Source: Saccharopolyspora dendranthemae
Lineage (GTDB): Bacteria > Actinomycetota > Actinomycetes > Mycobacteriales > Pseudonocardiaceae
Assembly (NCBI RefSeq): GCF_007829955.1
Contig: NZ_VIWX01000001.1
Span: 124,001 to 188,000 of the forward strand
Direction: 5' to 3'
DNA length: 64,000 nucleotides
Under the pieces are notes generated by a model that saw only the letters and a list, made by a program, of their open reading frames with translations, had not been told where the DNA came from and did not search any database. Each line of letters opens with the position of its first letter. The first letter of the stretch is position 1. This document shows, piece after piece, positions 7,966 to 17,240 of the stretch. A program made the position numbers and the translations under genes.

Positions 7966-8328
7966 CTAGAGTCTGCAAAGCCCACGGTACACCTGCTCCA
8001 AGATATCTCGGCTGACTTCAGAACGAGGCGTCCGCACGAAGACGGCACCGTGATCGAGCAGGTCACCGCACAGGACCCGGACGACGCCCATCGGCTGCTC
8101 CAGCGCTACCGCGAGCTCCGCGAGCGACACCGGGCGGTGGCACGCCTCGAGGATCGCGCGGTGCTCGGGCGTGAGTTCCAGCCTCGGTGTCTCCGGCCTC
8201 GGCGCGACGGTGACCACCTGGGTCGCCGTGTCGAGCCGCTGCTTGTGCTTGCCAGGTGTCCGGCCGCGCGTGATCGTGTACGGCCGGACCATCGGACCGG
8301 CTTCATCGTCGTACCACGCCTCGTCCAC
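7966..8328 (-). CDS. cvnC: DUF742 protein (CvnC type)
   Basis: 120 aa. The family signature MVRPYTITRGRT follows an acidic N-terminus, and a winged-helix-like C-terminal half contains SLAELAVALEQPMGVVRVLCGDLLDHG. The GTG at 8328 sits two bases beyond the roadblock gene stop, with AGAGGA upstream. DUF742 proteins always accompany the roadblock and GTPase genes in conservons and probably bridge them. Confidence 0.88.
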   Translation of the reverse strand: MDEAWYDDEAGPMVRPYTITRGRTPGKHKQRLDTATQVVTVAPRPETPRLELTPEHRAILEACHRPVSLAELAVALEQPMGVVRVLCGDLLDHGAVFVRTPRSEVSRDILEQVYRGLCRL

Positions 8329-8330
8329 CG

Positions 8331-8747
8331 TCAGGTCCTCTCTGCCGCCACACCGCGCAGCTCGCGCGGCGCCGCCGACAGGAACGACCCGACCCGTGTG
8401 ATCAATCGGCCCATCTCGTAGGCCACCAGCTCGATGTCGGTGTCCGCGGCCGACAGCACCGCCAGGCAAGCACCGCTACCGGCCGCCGAGACGAACAGGA
8501 ACCCGTGCTCCATCTCGACGTGGGTCTGCGCGACCTGCCCGCGTCCGAAGTCCTTGCTCACGCCCTTGCCGATGCTGCGCATGCTCGACGCCGCGGCGGC
8601 GAGCTTGTCACCGGCGTCCCGGTCCAGTCCCGCGGACTTGGCGATGACCAGGCCGTCGTTGGACAGCACGACGGCGTGGTCGGCTCCGTGCACGCCCTGC
8701 ACGAAGTCGTCCAGCAGCCAACTCAGTTTCGAAGCTGTCTCGGTCAT
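8331..8747 (-). CDS. cvnB: Roadblock/LC7 domain protein (CvnB type)
   Basis: 138 aa, a single roadblock/LC7 fold: LSWLLDDFVQGVHGADHAVVLSNDG at the N-terminus, then the GxGACLAVL strand. In conservons and in MglB these proteins regulate the small GTPase. The ATG at 8747 has GAGGTG upstream. It lies 37 bp after the kinase stop and 2 bp before the next gene start, so the four genes read as one operon. Confidence 0.9.
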   Translation of the reverse strand: MTETASKLSWLLDDFVQGVHGADHAVVLSNDGLVIAKSAGLDRDAGDKLAAAASSMRSIGKGVSKDFGRGQVAQTHVEMEHGFLFVSAAGSGACLAVLSAADTDIELVAYEMGRLITRVGSFLSAAPRELRGVAAERT

Positions 8748-8784
8748 GCCCACCTCACACGCGCCTGCTTGTCGTTTGCTCTGC

Positions 8785-11223
8785 TCATGAGCCGCCGTCG
8801 TCGGTTGCGTCGAAGCCTCCCCGGAACGCGCGGCGGAATCCGGCCAGCTTGCTCGGTGAGGCGACCACCCCCTGGTCCTCGGCATCGGGATCGTCCTTGA
8901 GCCCGTCGGCCAGGTGCGTCTGCGGCACCCGCTTGGGCAGTGCGGGTCGATTCCCGTTGCCGCGCTTGGCCTCCGGCTCGCGGTCCGGCTCGGTTGCGGA
9001 CTCCGGGCCGGGCGACTCCGCTGCCGGCCACTCGTAGCCCGGCGGGCTGGCAGTGCTGCCGGGAGCGGTCGACTGGTCGGTCATGCTGCCATTCCAGCTC
9101 AACTCGCGCTGCTGCGGCACCCACGTTCGTTCGGTATCAGCACCGTTGACCGACTGAGACTCCTGACCGCTGCGCTCCTCCAGGCTCCCCTCGATCTCGC
9201 GGCGCCGGTCCAGGGCGCTGACCGGCACCTGCACGGTGTCCCCATCGCCGCCGGTACCGGATTCGAGGATCAGGTCGGGCAGCAGCACGGTGGCGCGGGT
9301 CCCGCCGTAGGCGGAGACGCCGAACTCGACCGAGATCTCACGGCGCGAGGCCAGCCGGGCGGCGGTGAACAGGCCCAGCTGCTCGGCCTTGTTGTTCTCC
9401 AGCACGAGCCGGTCGAACTCCGGCGGCTCGTGCATCATCTCGTTGGCACGCTGCCGGATCTCGGGGTCCATGCCCAGCCCCTGATCGGCGATCTCGATGG
9501 CGATCCCGCGGGCGACCTCGCTGGCCATCACGTGCACCTGGGTGCTCGGCGGGGAGAACGCGGTGGCGTTGTCGATCAGCTCGGAGATCAGGTGGATCGA
9601 GTCGCCCACCGCGGCACCGTGCAGCATCACGTCCGGTACGTGGCCGATGACCACGCGCGAGTACTGGTCGATCTCGGACACCGCCGAGCGCATCACGTCC
9701 ATCAGCGCGACCGGTCGGCTCCACCGCCGTCCGGGCTGCTGATCGCCGAGCACCAGCAGGTTCTCCACCGTGCGGCGGGCGCGGGTGGTGGCGTTGTCCA
9801 GGTCGAAGAGCTTGGCCAGCTGCTGGGAGCTCTCCTCGTTGCGCTCCAGCTGGTCGATCGTGGTGTGCATACCGCGCAGCAGCCGCTGGATGCGGTGGGC
9901 CATGCCGACGAACACCACTCGGGCGCCCTGCCTCGCCCGCGTCTCGCCGACGGCGGCCTGCACCGCTTCCTGCTGGAAGAGCTGGATCGCGTGGGCCACC
10001 TCGCCGACCTCGTCGTCGCCGTAGTGGCCCAGCTCGGCCATCTCGGCGTCGACCTCGACCGCATCGCCCTCGCGGAGCCGGCTGACCACGTCCGGCAACC
10101 GTTCGGCCATCGCCAGCGACTCGGTGCGCAGTCCCTGCAACCGGGTGAGCAGGGCGTCGTCGACGACCGTGCGGTAGACGCGGCGGGCGAAGAAGAACGA
10201 GCCGACCGATACCGCCAGCGCCACCAGGCTGCCGATCAGCACCGTCCACAGCGTGCTGGTCGCGCGTGCCACGGCACCGCTGGCAACGTGGTCGCTCTGG
10301 GTGCGCACGAGGTTGGACATCTCGGCACCGATGTCGTTGGTCATCCGGCGCCAGTCCTCGACCCGCAGCTGCGGGCGGTTCCCCGGGCCGAACGCGCCGT
10401 GCTGGATGAGCTGGTCCTCGGCCGCCACCAGCTGCTTCCAGTCCGGGTTGGCGACCATCGCCCGGTAGCGCTGGCGCACCTCCGGCAGCATCGTGGTCAT
10501 GTTCGCCTCGACCGCGGCGTGGTGGCCGATGATGTGACCGGTCAGCTGGCGGTGCTGGGCCGGGGTCAGCTCGCCGCTGGTCAGGACGGTGCCGACCATC
10601 GACGATTCGCGGGAGAGCGTGTCCGAGGCGCGGAACAGGCCGACCGCGGCCAGCGAGCCCTGGCGGGCCTCGGGGTCCGGGGTGATGCGCGACTGGATGT
10701 CGAAGAGCCTGGTCGCGGTGTCGAACATGTCGTCGTAGAAGGCGTTGAGCTCGTCGACGGAGGCCTGCCGGGCGGTGACGCGCTCGCGCAGGTCGGGCAG
10801 CCGCTTGAAGTAGGCGTTGAGCTCGTTCATCGGCTCGATGACGTCGGCGGGCGCCGACTCCAGCACGGGGGCGGCCTTCGCGTTGAGCTCGGCGAGCGCG
10901 CTGTCGGTGGCGCGCTGCTGCCCGCGCAGCTCATCGGTTCCGGAACCGGGCTGGCTGATGACCTCGAGGCTGCGCAGACGTTCGCGCTGGACCTGGTCCA
11001 GGGCGTTGACCGCAGGCAACGACATCGACTGCACGCCGGAGGCGATCTGCCGGGCGAAGAAGGCGTCGAAGGCGAACAGCGAGCAGCCCACCGCCCACAG
11101 CACCGCGACGACGACCCACGGGACGAACACCGCCCACGTCAGTCGCGACCGGATCGAGGGCCCACCGGGGCGTCGCCCTCCGGGTTTCGGCGAGGATGGG
11201 GAGTCGTCGTCTGGGGTCGTCAC
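8785..11223 (-). CDS. cvnA: Nitrate/nitrite-sensing-type histidine kinase of a conservon (CvnA type)
   Basis: About 812 aa. The N-terminus has a proline/glycine-rich start, a membrane helix (TWAVFVPWVVVAVLWAVG), a long extracellular helical sensor of the NIT type and a second helix (WTVLIGSLVALAVSVGSFFF). A HAMP-like linker and a HATPase_c domain follow (ELIDNATAFSPP N-box, DQGLGMD G-box). The last 150 residues are disordered. Two GTG codons compete: 11229 and 11223. GGAAAG is only 3 nt from the first but 9 nt from the second, so 11223 is preferred. This first gene of the operon would sense an unknown external signal. Confidence 0.88.
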   Translation of the reverse strand: MTTPDDDSPSSPKPGGRRPGGPSIRSRLTWAVFVPWVVVAVLWAVGCSLFAFDAFFARQIASGVQSMSLPAVNALDQVQRERLRSLEVISQPGSGTDELRGQQRATDSALAELNAKAAPVLESAPADVIEPMNELNAYFKRLPDLRERVTARQASVDELNAFYDDMFDTATRLFDIQSRITPDPEARQGSLAAVGLFRASDTLSRESSMVGTVLTSGELTPAQHRQLTGHIIGHHAAVEANMTTMLPEVRQRYRAMVANPDWKQLVAAEDQLIQHGAFGPGNRPQLRVEDWRRMTNDIGAEMSNLVRTQSDHVASGAVARATSTLWTVLIGSLVALAVSVGSFFFARRVYRTVVDDALLTRLQGLRTESLAMAERLPDVVSRLREGDAVEVDAEMAELGHYGDDEVGEVAHAIQLFQQEAVQAAVGETRARQGARVVFVGMAHRIQRLLRGMHTTIDQLERNEESSQQLAKLFDLDNATTRARRTVENLLVLGDQQPGRRWSRPVALMDVMRSAVSEIDQYSRVVIGHVPDVMLHGAAVGDSIHLISELIDNATAFSPPSTQVHVMASEVARGIAIEIADQGLGMDPEIRQRANEMMHEPPEFDRLVLENNKAEQLGLFTAARLASRREISVEFGVSAYGGTRATVLLPDLILESGTGGDGDTVQVPVSALDRRREIEGSLEERSGQESQSVNGADTERTWVPQQRELSWNGSMTDQSTAPGSTASPPGYEWPAAESPGPESATEPDREPEAKRGNGNRPALPKRVPQTHLADGLKDDPDAEDQGVVASPSKLAGFRRAFRGGFDATDDGGS

Positions 11224-11771
11224 TTCCACGTTCTTTCCATCGATGGTCTTTCACCCACGCCGAGGAGCGGCCCGGCGGCCCGACATCACGTGCCCTCGAT
11301 ACGCCAGGCACCATATCGGATGATCTTCACTCAATAGTGGAGGCTGGCGGGTATTCCCCACCACAGCTGGACGAGCGAGAGAACCCGGGATTTTTCACAG
11401 TGAACTGTGATCGCGGGCGCGGACGTGGGGCGCGGACCCAGCCGACGAAATCGAATTCACCCGAATGGATGCCAGCCCTTCGCCAGCCGGAAATTCCCTT
11501 GAATTCGACACCATTCGCTCGGACGCCGGGTCGGCGATCTCGCCCGCGCGACTCCCCTGCCGTCCGTGCGATCGTGGCCAGGACGGCGGTGATCCCGGAC
11601 GAGAACGTCCGCGCCGAAATGCGATCGACTCGCGGAACGACGAAATCCGCTGGCGGTGCGCTCATTTCGACACCGCACCGCCGGAGCGAGCACGACGGGA
11701 AGTTCCGGCCCCAGAGCCCGGCCCGCACTGAACACCTCCCCCGGGCGCCGGAGCCGCAGGGTCGACACCGT
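11224..11771. other. Long intergenic region upstream of the conservon
   Basis: No convincing gene is seen in these roughly 550 bp; frames open on either strand lack ribosome sites and recognisable motifs. A perfect 6-bp palindrome TCACAG-TGAA-CTGTGA lies at 11395-11410 beside a T run and may be an operator. Confidence 0.4.
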
Positions 11772-11775
11772 GCGC

Positions 11776-11806
11776 TTGAACTTGAATGAATCCAGATTCT
11801 TGATAG
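11776..11806 (+). promoter_or_regulatory. FurA-like operator and promoter ahead of the catalase
   Basis: An AT-rich stretch reads CTTGAATGAATCCAGA (11781-11796) followed by TTCTTGATAG. It closely resembles the operator remembered for mycobacterial furA-katG (CTTGACTGATTCCAGA). TTGAAC at 11776-11781 is 19 bp from TGATAG (11801-11806), a possible promoter. The comparison is from memory, not a search. Confidence 0.45.
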
Positions 11807-11829
11807 CGTGGCCCTGTGCCGTCGAGCAC

Positions 11830-12000
11830 GTGGAGGACCTCGGGAAACGGTCGCGCGCAGGTCTGCGCGCGGCAGGCCCGCTCGTCACAGCGAGTGGCCA
11901 CCGAGCGCCTGCCGCTGCGAAGCAGCTCACCGAAGCCGACGATGTCACGCGGCCCCTGAGCGGCCGGGCACAGAGGGCCCACGTCGAACTGTTCCCCAGG
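11830..12000 (+). pseudogene. furA: Degraded furA-like remnant
   Basis: Read from GTG 11830, the frame gives VEDLGKRSRAGLRAAG then LVTA and, later, EADDVTR. These echo the start of FurA-type peroxide regulators (D..LRAAGLRVTAPR ... AD.V). The zinc and metal-binding parts of Fur are absent and the frame simply runs into the catalase leader. It lies exactly where furA sits in actinobacterial furA-kat operons. The likeness is short, so chance similarity remains possible. Confidence 0.35.
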
Positions 12001-12010
12001 AGGACGATCG

Positions 12011-13492
12011 ATGACCACCGATCCCACCACGGACCACACCTCCGCGAAGCCGTCGACCACCGAGTCCGGCGCCCCGCGGGAGAGCGATGCCCACTCGCTG
12101 AGCATCGGCCCGAACGGCCCGCTGCTGCTGCACGACGTCGCGCTCGTCGAGAAGCTCGCCCGCTTCGACCGCGAGCGGATCCCGGAGCGGAGCCCGCACG
12201 CGAAGGGCTCCGGCGCGTTCGGCGAGCTCGAGATCACCGAGGACGTGTCGCGGTACACCAAGGCGAAGCTGTTCCAAAAGGGGACCAAGACCCCGATGCT
12301 CGCTCGGTTCTCCACCGTGGCCGGCGAGTTGGGTTCGCCCGACACCTGGCGGGACGTCCGCGGTTTCGCGTTGAAGTTCTACACGCAGGACGGCAACTTC
12401 GACATCGTCGGCAACAACACGCCGGTCTTCTTCGTCCGCGACCCCATGAAGTTCGCGGACTTCATCCACTCGCAGAAGCGCACACCCGACTCGGGCCTGC
12501 GCGACAACAACATGCAGTGGGACTTCTGGTCGCTCTCCCCGGAGAGCGCTCACCAGGTCAGCTACCTCATGGGCGATCGCGGGCTGCCGCGGACGTGGCG
12601 CCACATGAACGGCTACTCCTCGCACACCTACATGTGGATCAACGAGGACGGCGAGAAGTTCTGGGTCAAGTACCACTTCCTCACCGAGCAGGGCATGGAG
12701 TTCCTCACCAACGAGGAAGCCGGTGAGCTGGCGGGCAAGGACGCCGATTTCCACCGCCGCGATCTGTTCGACTCGATCAAGAGGGGCGATCACCCGTCCT
12801 GGCGCCTCGAGGTGCAGATCATGCCCTACGAGGACGCGAAGACCTACCGCTTCAACCCCTTCGACCTCACGAAGGTCTGGCCGAAGAAGGACTACCCGCG
12901 CATCCCGGTCGGTCGCTTCACCCTGAACCACAACCCCACCAACCACTTCGCGGAAGTCGAGCAGGCGGCGTTCAGCCCAGCCAACACGGTTCCGGGCACC
13001 GGCGTGTCCCCGGACAAGATGCTGCTGGGCCGCATCTTCTCGTATCCCGACGCGCATCGGAACCGGTTGGGCACCAACTTCAACCAGCTCCCGGTGAACC
13101 GCCCGGTCGTGCCCACCAACTCCTACGACAAGGAGGGCGCGATGCAGTACTTCCACTCCGGTGACGCACCGGTGTATGCGCCGAACTCCTACGGGCGCTC
13201 CTACCAGGACGAGCAGGGGCCGGTGGACAACGGCTGGGAGTCCGACGGGCAGCTCGTGCGGACGGCCTACTCGCTGCACTCCGAGGACGACGACTTCGGC
13301 CAGGCCCACACGCTCGTGCGCGAGGTCTACTCCGAGCAGGAGCGGGAGCGGCTCGTGCAGACCGTCACGGGCGCACTGCTCGGCGGGGTCGTCGAGCCGG
13401 TCCTCTCCCACGTGTTCCAGTACTGGAAGAACATCGACCAAGAGGTCGGCGAGAACATCGAGAAGGCGTACTACGCCCAGGTCAACGAGTGA
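12011..13492 (+). CDS. katA: Monofunctional heme catalase
   Basis: 493 aa, small-subunit catalase that turns hydrogen peroxide into water and oxygen in the cytoplasm. Catalytic His63 lies in [11 protein letters not shown], the active-site Asn in [11 protein letters not shown] (about 135), and the heme-ligand Tyr in [14 protein letters not shown] (about 345). The ATG is preceded by CCAGGAGG. The ORF is full length with normal domains. The FurA-like operator upstream suggests peroxide or iron control, although the local regulator seems to be a relic. Confidence 0.96.
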   Translation: MTTDPTTDHTSAKPSTTESGAPRESDAHSLSIGPNGPLLLHDVALVEKLARFDRERIPERSPHAKGSGAFGELEITEDVSRYTKAKLFQKGTKTPMLARFSTVAGELGSPDTWRDVRGFALKFYTQDGNFDIVGNNTPVFFVRDPMKFADFIHSQKRTPDSGLRDNNMQWDFWSLSPESAHQVSYLMGDRGLPRTWRHMNGYSSHTYMWINEDGEKFWVKYHFLTEQGMEFLTNEEAGELAGKDADFHRRDLFDSIKRGDHPSWRLEVQIMPYEDAKTYRFNPFDLTKVWPKKDYPRIPVGRFTLNHNPTNHFAEVEQAAFSPANTVPGTGVSPDKMLLGRIFSYPDAHRNRLGTNFNQLPVNRPVVPTNSYDKEGAMQYFHSGDAPVYAPNSYGRSYQDEQGPVDNGWESDGQLVRTAYSLHSEDDDFGQAHTLVREVYSEQERERLVQTVTGALLGGVVEPVLSHVFQYWKNIDQEVGENIEKAYYAQVNE

Positions 13493-13564
13493 CGACCCGG
13501 TAGGGACAAGCCGTGAACAGGCTTGGAGTTCATGTCAGGTTGCGGCGGTAGCCGCCTTGCCAGC

Positions 13565-13613
13565 GTGGGAGGTGACGGGGGAAGTCTTCATGAAAACTTC
13601 CCCCACCTCCCAC
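13565..13613. terminator. Long bulged hairpin after the catalase
   Basis: GTGGGAGGT (13565-13573) and GGGGGAAGT (13577-13585) pair with ACTTCCCCC and ACCTCCCAC (to 13613), leaving a 3-nt bulge and a 10-nt loop. A smaller hairpin (CAAGCC/GGCTTG, 13507-13525) precedes it. Together they probably terminate katA and the convergent LapA gene. Confidence 0.55.
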
Positions 13614-13642
13614 ACCGGAACGCGAACCGAGTGGGACAGGCT

Positions 13643-14107
13643 CTAGGCCTGCTTGCGCGCCTTCTTGACCGCGCGGCGCATCTGAATCATGCGCGCGGTG
13701 CCCGCGAGCCACACCAGCACACCACCGACGATCGCGGCGAACAGCAGCGCGAGACCGATCGGCAGGCTGAACTCCAGGCCCAGGAAGTGCACGGTGGCGG
13801 GCGTGAAGTTCTGCGCGATGAAGATCAGCAGGAAGACCAGCACGACGCCCGCGATGGCCAGCGCCGTCCACAGCACACCGGTGCGGCTCTGCGGGGCCAG
13901 CTCGTGCTTGCCCGCGCCGGACCGCTCGACCGGCTCGCGCGTGTCACCGGCCTTCTCGACGGCACCCGCGTCACCGGAGCCCGCGTCCGTCCCCGCCGCG
14001 TCCTGGGCGGTCCCGTTCCCGGAGTGAGTGTCCTCGGCCGTCGAGTCCACCGCGGCCGACTCGCGCTCCGCCCCGCTTCCAGCGTCCTTCGACCCGTTCT
14101 CAGACAT
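13643..14107 (-). CDS. LapA-domain membrane protein
   Basis: 154 aa. The first 75 residues are acidic, Ser/Gly/Ala-rich and probably disordered. Two membrane helices follow (TGVLWTALAIAGVVLVFLLIFIAQN and LPIGLALLFAAIVGGVLVWLAG), with the FIAQNFTPATVHFLG segment typical of LapA (lipopolysaccharide assembly protein A domain) and a basic tail. In actinobacteria such proteins are small membrane proteins of unclear role. Confidence 0.75.
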   Translation of the reverse strand: MSENGSKDAGSGAERESAAVDSTAEDTHSGNGTAQDAAGTDAGSGDAGAVEKAGDTREPVERSGAGKHELAPQSRTGVLWTALAIAGVVLVFLLIFIAQNFTPATVHFLGLEFSLPIGLALLFAAIVGGVLVWLAGTARMIQMRRAVKKARKQA

Positions 14108-14220
14108 GCCGACATCATCAACCCCAACCCTGCGGTCACCCCACCACACACACCGCCTCGTCACCGGTTCGATATCTCCGGCATCGCAGGGCGAGCTGCC
14201 CGGGCGGGTGCTTTCGCTGG

Positions 14221-15000
14221 TCAGGCGAAGGTGGAGGCGTGCGAGCGCAGAACCTCGGTGTTGGCCGCGAGGAGTGCGAAGGGGTCGTGCTCGGTGGTGT
14301 CGATCTCGGCGACGTGCCACGGGGTTCGCTCGGTGGCCGCGAGCAGGGATGGCAGGTCGACCGCGCCGGTCCCGAGCGGTGTTTGCGGTGCTTCCCGGGT
14401 GGCAGGCCCGTCCTTGAGGTGCACCGAGACCACCCGGTCGCCCAGCGACGCCAGCACCTCGACGGGATCGGCTCCCGCCGCCTGCGCCCAGTAGACGTCG
14501 AGCTCGGCGACGACGTCCTGGTAAGTCCGCTGCCAGAACCGGTCGTGGGCGGGACCGCTGGGGAGCTCCGCCCACTCGAACCAGTGGTTGTGGTAGCCGA
14601 GCGCCAGACCGTCCGGCACGTCGGCCGCGGCTTGGCCCAGCGCGTCGGCGAAGGCGTCGAGGGAGGCGGTGCCGGTGAAGGTGTCCTCGCCGAATCCCGG
14701 AACCTGCCGCGGGTGCGGGATGAATGCGGTGTCGACGCCGAGTTCGGCGCATTCCTCTGCCAGTTCGGCCGCGCTCGGCAGCGCGGCGTGGGTCGCCGAG
14801 ACCGCGAGGCCCGCGGCGTCGAGGTCGGCCCGCAGAGCGCGGGTCGAGGCCAGCCGCTCCGGCTGGGTCTTCGTCAACGCGCCCAGCCCGAACGGTTCGA
14901 CGTAGCGGAAGCCGATCTCGGCCAGGCGGGCGAGGGTTCCGGGCTGGTCGGCGGCCAGCTGGTCGCGGACGCTGTAGAGCTGAACGGACAGTGTCGGCAA
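14221..15000 (-). CDS. Sugar phosphate isomerase/epimerase-like TIM-barrel protein
   Basis: 259 aa, AP-endonuclease-2/xylose-isomerase fold. The SVQLYSVRDQL start, GLALGYHNHWFEW, AELDVYWAQAAG and HLKDG motifs carry the metal-binding Glu/Asp/His residues. The TTG at 15000 is chosen because GGAAGGA lies 8 nt upstream. It is the third gene of a minus-strand operon behind a Gfo/Idh/MocA oxidoreductase and a related isomerase. A role in converting keto-sugars or similar is likely; the exact substrate is unknown. Confidence 0.82.
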   Translation of the reverse strand: MPTLSVQLYSVRDQLAADQPGTLARLAEIGFRYVEPFGLGALTKTQPERLASTRALRADLDAAGLAVSATHAALPSAAELAEECAELGVDTAFIPHPRQVPGFGEDTFTGTASLDAFADALGQAAADVPDGLALGYHNHWFEWAELPSGPAHDRFWQRTYQDVVAELDVYWAQAAGADPVEVLASLGDRVVSVHLKDGPATREAPQTPLGTGAVDLPSLLAATERTPWHVAEIDTTEHDPFALLAANTEVLRSHASTFA

Positions 15001-15025
15001 TGACCTGTTCCTTCCAGGAGGTGGA

Positions 15026-15949
15026 TCAACCCACGATCAACGGCCGGAGGGTGCGCTGCGCGATGCGCAGGCCCTGGGCGATGCGTTCGTCGTCGCCGCC
15101 CCAGACGGGGTCCTCGTGCTCGACGGAGAGCGTGCCGGTGAAGCCGTGCTCGTAGAGCCGGTCGACGACCTTCGGCCAGTCGACCTGCCCCAGGCCGGGC
15201 ACCCGGTAGCGCCACCAGCCCATGTCCCAGGGATTTCCGCCCTTGTCGACCTTGCCGAAGAAGCCGTAGCGGTTGCGCGCGGCAGGGTCGAGCTCGACGT
15301 CCTTGGCCTGCGCGTGCACGATCCGGTCGATGTAGGGCGCGATGGTCTCGACCGGGTCGATCCCGATCCAGGTGAGGTGCGAGGGGTCCCAGTTGAGGTA
15401 GAAGCCCAACGAGAACATCCACTCCCACAGCTCCGGCGAGTAGGCCAGGTTGCCGGGATAGCCGTCGGGGTGCCAGCCCTCCATGACGCAGTTCTCGATG
15501 ATCAGCTTCACACCCCGCTCGCCCGCGTAGTCCACGAGCTCCGGCAGCACCCGCTGCCCTTCGGCGAGGTTGTCGGCCACCGACTTGGTCCAGTCCCGGC
15601 CGATGAAGGTGCCCACGTAGGGCACCCCGAGCGCCTGCGCGGCGTCGATGGAGCGCTTGAGGTGGGTCCGGATCTCCTCGCGGCGCGCGGGATCGGGGTG
15701 GAGGTTGTTCTCGTAGTAGGCGAACGCCGACAGCTGCAGCCCGTAGCGCTGGAAGAGGTCGGTGGTCTCGTCGACCTGCCGGGGACCGAAATCGGCGACG
15801 GGGAGGTGCGCGGCCTCGAAGTCCCTGCCGCCCGTGGTCGGCCACACCGCGACCTCGAGCGCCTCGTAGCCGTTGATCTTGGCCCAGCCGGCGACCTGTT
15901 CCAGCGTCCACTGCGGCAGGCACGCCGTGAGCATTCCGAGTCGCATCAT
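15026..15949 (-). CDS. Sugar phosphate isomerase/epimerase family protein
   Basis: 307-aa xylose-isomerase-like TIM barrel. Metal-site segments include LIIENCVMEGWH, LNWDPSHLTWIGID, VHAQAKDVELD and LSVEHEDPVW. Its start codon overlaps the stop of the upstream oxidoreductase (TGATG at 15951-15947), so the two are translationally coupled. Only distantly similar to the downstream isomerase, it suggests two successive steps in breakdown of an unusual sugar or glycoside. Confidence 0.85.
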   Translation of the reverse strand: MMRLGMLTACLPQWTLEQVAGWAKINGYEALEVAVWPTTGGRDFEAAHLPVADFGPRQVDETTDLFQRYGLQLSAFAYYENNLHPDPARREEIRTHLKRSIDAAQALGVPYVGTFIGRDWTKSVADNLAEGQRVLPELVDYAGERGVKLIIENCVMEGWHPDGYPGNLAYSPELWEWMFSLGFYLNWDPSHLTWIGIDPVETIAPYIDRIVHAQAKDVELDPAARNRYGFFGKVDKGGNPWDMGWWRYRVPGLGQVDWPKVVDRLYEHGFTGTLSVEHEDPVWGGDDERIAQGLRIAQRTLRPLIVG

Positions 15950-17079
15950 CACACCTTCGTCCAGGAGCTGTTTCCGGAAGCCCGCACGACCGCGTCGACC
16001 AGCCTGGCCGAGCGGAGTCCGTCGGTGAAAGTGGGCAGTCCTTCGGGATCTCCGCCGTCGATGGCGGCGTAGGTGTCGGCGACGAACGCGTCGAAGCAGT
16101 CGGCGTAGCCCTGCGCGTGCCCGGCGGGCAGTCGCGAGAGCCTGCGGTGCTCGGCGGATCCGGTCCCGATGTCGCGCACCAGGACTCGGTTCTCCCCGGA
16201 TCCGCCGAGCCAGACCTGCTCGGGGTTCTCCTGGTCGAAAACAGCGCTGCCGCCAGAACCGTCGAGCTCGAACCACAGCCGGTTCTTCCGCCCGGCGGCG
16301 ACCTGCGAGATCGTGGCCGTGGCGAGCACACCGGTTCCGGTGCGCAGCAGCAGCGCGGCGGTGTCCTCGGTGCGCACCTCGACGCGTTCGCCGCCCTCGG
16401 CGCCGGGGCCGCTGAAGCTGGCGCCACCCGCGGCAGGCCGGGTGGGCACGGCGATGGAGAACTCGGCGAAGACGTCGGTGAAGGTCTCCCCCGACACCCA
16501 TTGCACGAGGTCGCACCAGTGCGACCCGATGTCGGCGAACGCGCGCGAGACCCCGCCCTGCTCTGGGTCGACCCGCCAGCCCGAGGCGTTCGGGTCGAGC
16601 ATCCAGTCCTGCAGGTAGCTGCCGTGCAGCAGGTGCCAGTCGCCGAACTCGCCCGCCTGCCGACGGGCCCGGATCTCGCGGACCAGCGGGTGGTAGCGGT
16701 AGACGAAGGGCACGGTGGCGACGAGCCCGCTGGAGGCCGCGGCGGCGGCCATCCGCTCGGCCTCGTCCAGCGAGATCCCCAGCGGTTTCTCGCAGATGAC
16801 GTGCTTGCCCGCGGCGAGGGCGGCCTCGGCGAACGGGGCGTGGGTGGCGTTGGGGGTGCAGATGTGCACCACGTCAACGCGGTCGTCGGCGAGGACTTCC
16901 TCGAAGGTCGCGAAGGCCAAGACGTTCCACTCCCCCGCCTTCTCCAGCGAGCGCTGCGGCGTGGATGCCAGCACGCCGACGATCTCGGCGCCGGCGAGCA
17001 TCGCGGAACGCCGGTGCACCTCGCCGATCATCCCGGCTCCCACGATCGCCGCGCCGCGCCTGGGCTCACCAGGACTCAC
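15949..17079 (-). CDS. Gfo/Idh/MocA family oxidoreductase
   Basis: 376-aa NAD(P)-dependent dehydrogenase. The N-terminal Rossmann motif AAIVGAGMIGEVHR and the conserved CEKPLG motif (catalytic Lys) are present, and the substrate domain has FADIGSHWCDLVQW. The GTG at 17079 follows GGGAGG by 7 nt. It is the first gene of the minus-strand half of the sugar regulon and diverges from the ROK regulator across 161 bp. It probably oxidises a hydroxyl of an imported glycoside or polyol. Confidence 0.87.
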   Translation of the reverse strand: MSPGEPRRGAAIVGAGMIGEVHRRSAMLAGAEIVGVLASTPQRSLEKAGEWNVLAFATFEEVLADDRVDVVHICTPNATHAPFAEAALAAGKHVICEKPLGISLDEAERMAAAAASSGLVATVPFVYRYHPLVREIRARRQAGEFGDWHLLHGSYLQDWMLDPNASGWRVDPEQGGVSRAFADIGSHWCDLVQWVSGETFTDVFAEFSIAVPTRPAAGGASFSGPGAEGGERVEVRTEDTAALLLRTGTGVLATATISQVAAGRKNRLWFELDGSGGSAVFDQENPEQVWLGGSGENRVLVRDIGTGSAEHRRLSRLPAGHAQGYADCFDAFVADTYAAIDGGDPEGLPTFTDGLRSARLVDAVVRASGNSSWTKV

Positions 17080-17240
17080 GCGCCTACCTCCCTCTGTCGG
17101 TCGTCGAGGACAACTCCGGGTGTCTCACGCCCGATTTTCGTCACCACTCACGCTAGGACCCCGCTTTTAAGCCGACAAGTACTGCGATTTATTTTCTTCT
17201 CGGTCATAATTCAGCGGTAAATCGGTCCGAGGGAGCGATC
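17080..17240. promoter_or_regulatory. Divergent promoter region of the sugar regulon
   Basis: The AT-richest stretch nearby (17165-17216) lies between the oxidoreductase and the ROK gene. A CATAAT at 17205-17210 could be a -10 box for the ROK gene. An operator is expected here for the ROK protein, but no clean palindrome stands out. Confidence 0.4.

Noticed and set aside
8914..11337. Very long open frame on the plus strand opposite the conservon kinase
   Set aside because: It mirrors the kinase codon pattern (GC-rich third positions give long antisense frames) and has no ribosome site or recognisable domain.
11457..11948. 163-codon minus-strand frame in the conservon/catalase gap
   Set aside because: No start signals or known motif, and it overlaps the better explained FurA-like operator and relic.
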